Positions 5,651-5,706 of a stretch of 5,706 bases of DNA are shown in pieces. Position numbers and translations under genes: made by a program. The notes under the pieces were generated by a model. That model worked only from the letters and a program-made list of their open reading frames with translations, had not been told where the DNA came from and searched no databases. Every line of letters starts with the position of its first letter. Within the stretch, counting starts at the first letter, position 1. The stretch is from Bryobacteraceae bacterium (GTDB taxonomy: Bacteria; Acidobacteriota; Terriglobia; Bryobacterales; Bryobacteraceae). Location of the stretch: positions 1 through 5,706 of the forward strand of contig JANXXV010000291.1 of the NCBI GenBank assembly GCA_025350445.1, written 5' to 3'.

Positions 5651-5673
5651 TCCAATGCAAGATGAGCATGAAA
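5651..5673. repeat. 23-bp direct repeat, copy 2 (possible operator)
   Basis: Second unit of the pair, 34 bases from the first start to start, with an 11-base spacer (5640-5650). TTGGATTCCAA (5647-5657) at its left edge is also a small palindrome. It lies about 20 bases before the possible rightward start at 5694, so the pair sits between two divergent genes if that start is real. Confidence 0.6.
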
Positions 5674-5693
5674 GAGGGGAAGGTGGAGTAGGG

Positions 5694-5706
5694 ATGCTGG
5701 CGTATG
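5694..5706 (+). CDS. Possible start of a rightward gene cut by the window end
   Basis: ATG CTG GCG TAT (M-L-A-Y) runs off the window. A Shine-Dalgarno-like GGTGGAG (5682-5688) lies 5 bases upstream, which is the main support. An in-frame alternative ATG at 5655 would begin inside the direct repeat. Four codons are too few to suggest a product. Confidence 0.3.

Noticed and set aside
5617..5673. CRISPR-like repeat-spacer unit
   Set aside because: Only two repeats with an 11-base spacer and no cas genes; too short a spacer for any CRISPR type.

Overview
The window looks like a GC-rich bacterial chromosome, most plausibly an acidobacterium of the Solibacter/Bryobacter type. The grounds are a one-piece Ser/Thr kinase, membrane segment and PD40 β-propeller receptor (a family greatly expanded in Acidobacteria), long GC-rich genes and GC-rich hairpins between genes. 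This placement is inferred from gene style, not from a marker gene.

Layout, left to right. Positions 1-722 (minus) hold most of a RidA/YjgF-superfamily deaminase-like gene resembling CnbZ (2-amino-5-chloromuconate deaminase); its 3' end lies beyond the window. A 51-bp divergent promoter region separates it from 774-1712 (plus), an exported protein of the family often labelled 'septum formation inhibitor Maf' in databases, which is not true Maf. A GC-rich hairpin (1725-1759) and a second stem-loop (1917-1954) fill the convergent gap before 1971-4679 (minus), the 902-aa receptor-like kinase and largest gene. Behind the kinase start, 4808-5161 is a decayed copy of 365-826: a shortened deaminase gene, the same divergent promoter, and only the signal-peptide end of the exported-protein gene. 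A second exact copy of the 35-bp hairpin follows at 5207-5241. Then come a small ABM-type monooxygenase (5270-5569, minus) and a pair of 23-bp direct repeats that may be an operator. A rightward gene may begin at 5694.

The kinase gene therefore sits between two directly oriented copies of one deaminase/promoter/exported-protein/hairpin module, the right copy being degenerate. By eye the copies share about 94% of aligned bases (334 of 354) apart from two internal deletions of 87 and 21 bases, both multiples of three. The intact genes do not form an obvious pathway: the deaminase-like and ABM proteins are small-molecule enzymes, the kinase is a signalling receptor, and the exported protein has no assigned role. 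I found no CRISPR array, RNA gene, transposase, phage gene or convincing new multi-gene system. The most informative feature is the duplicated and decayed module with its conserved divergent promoter.
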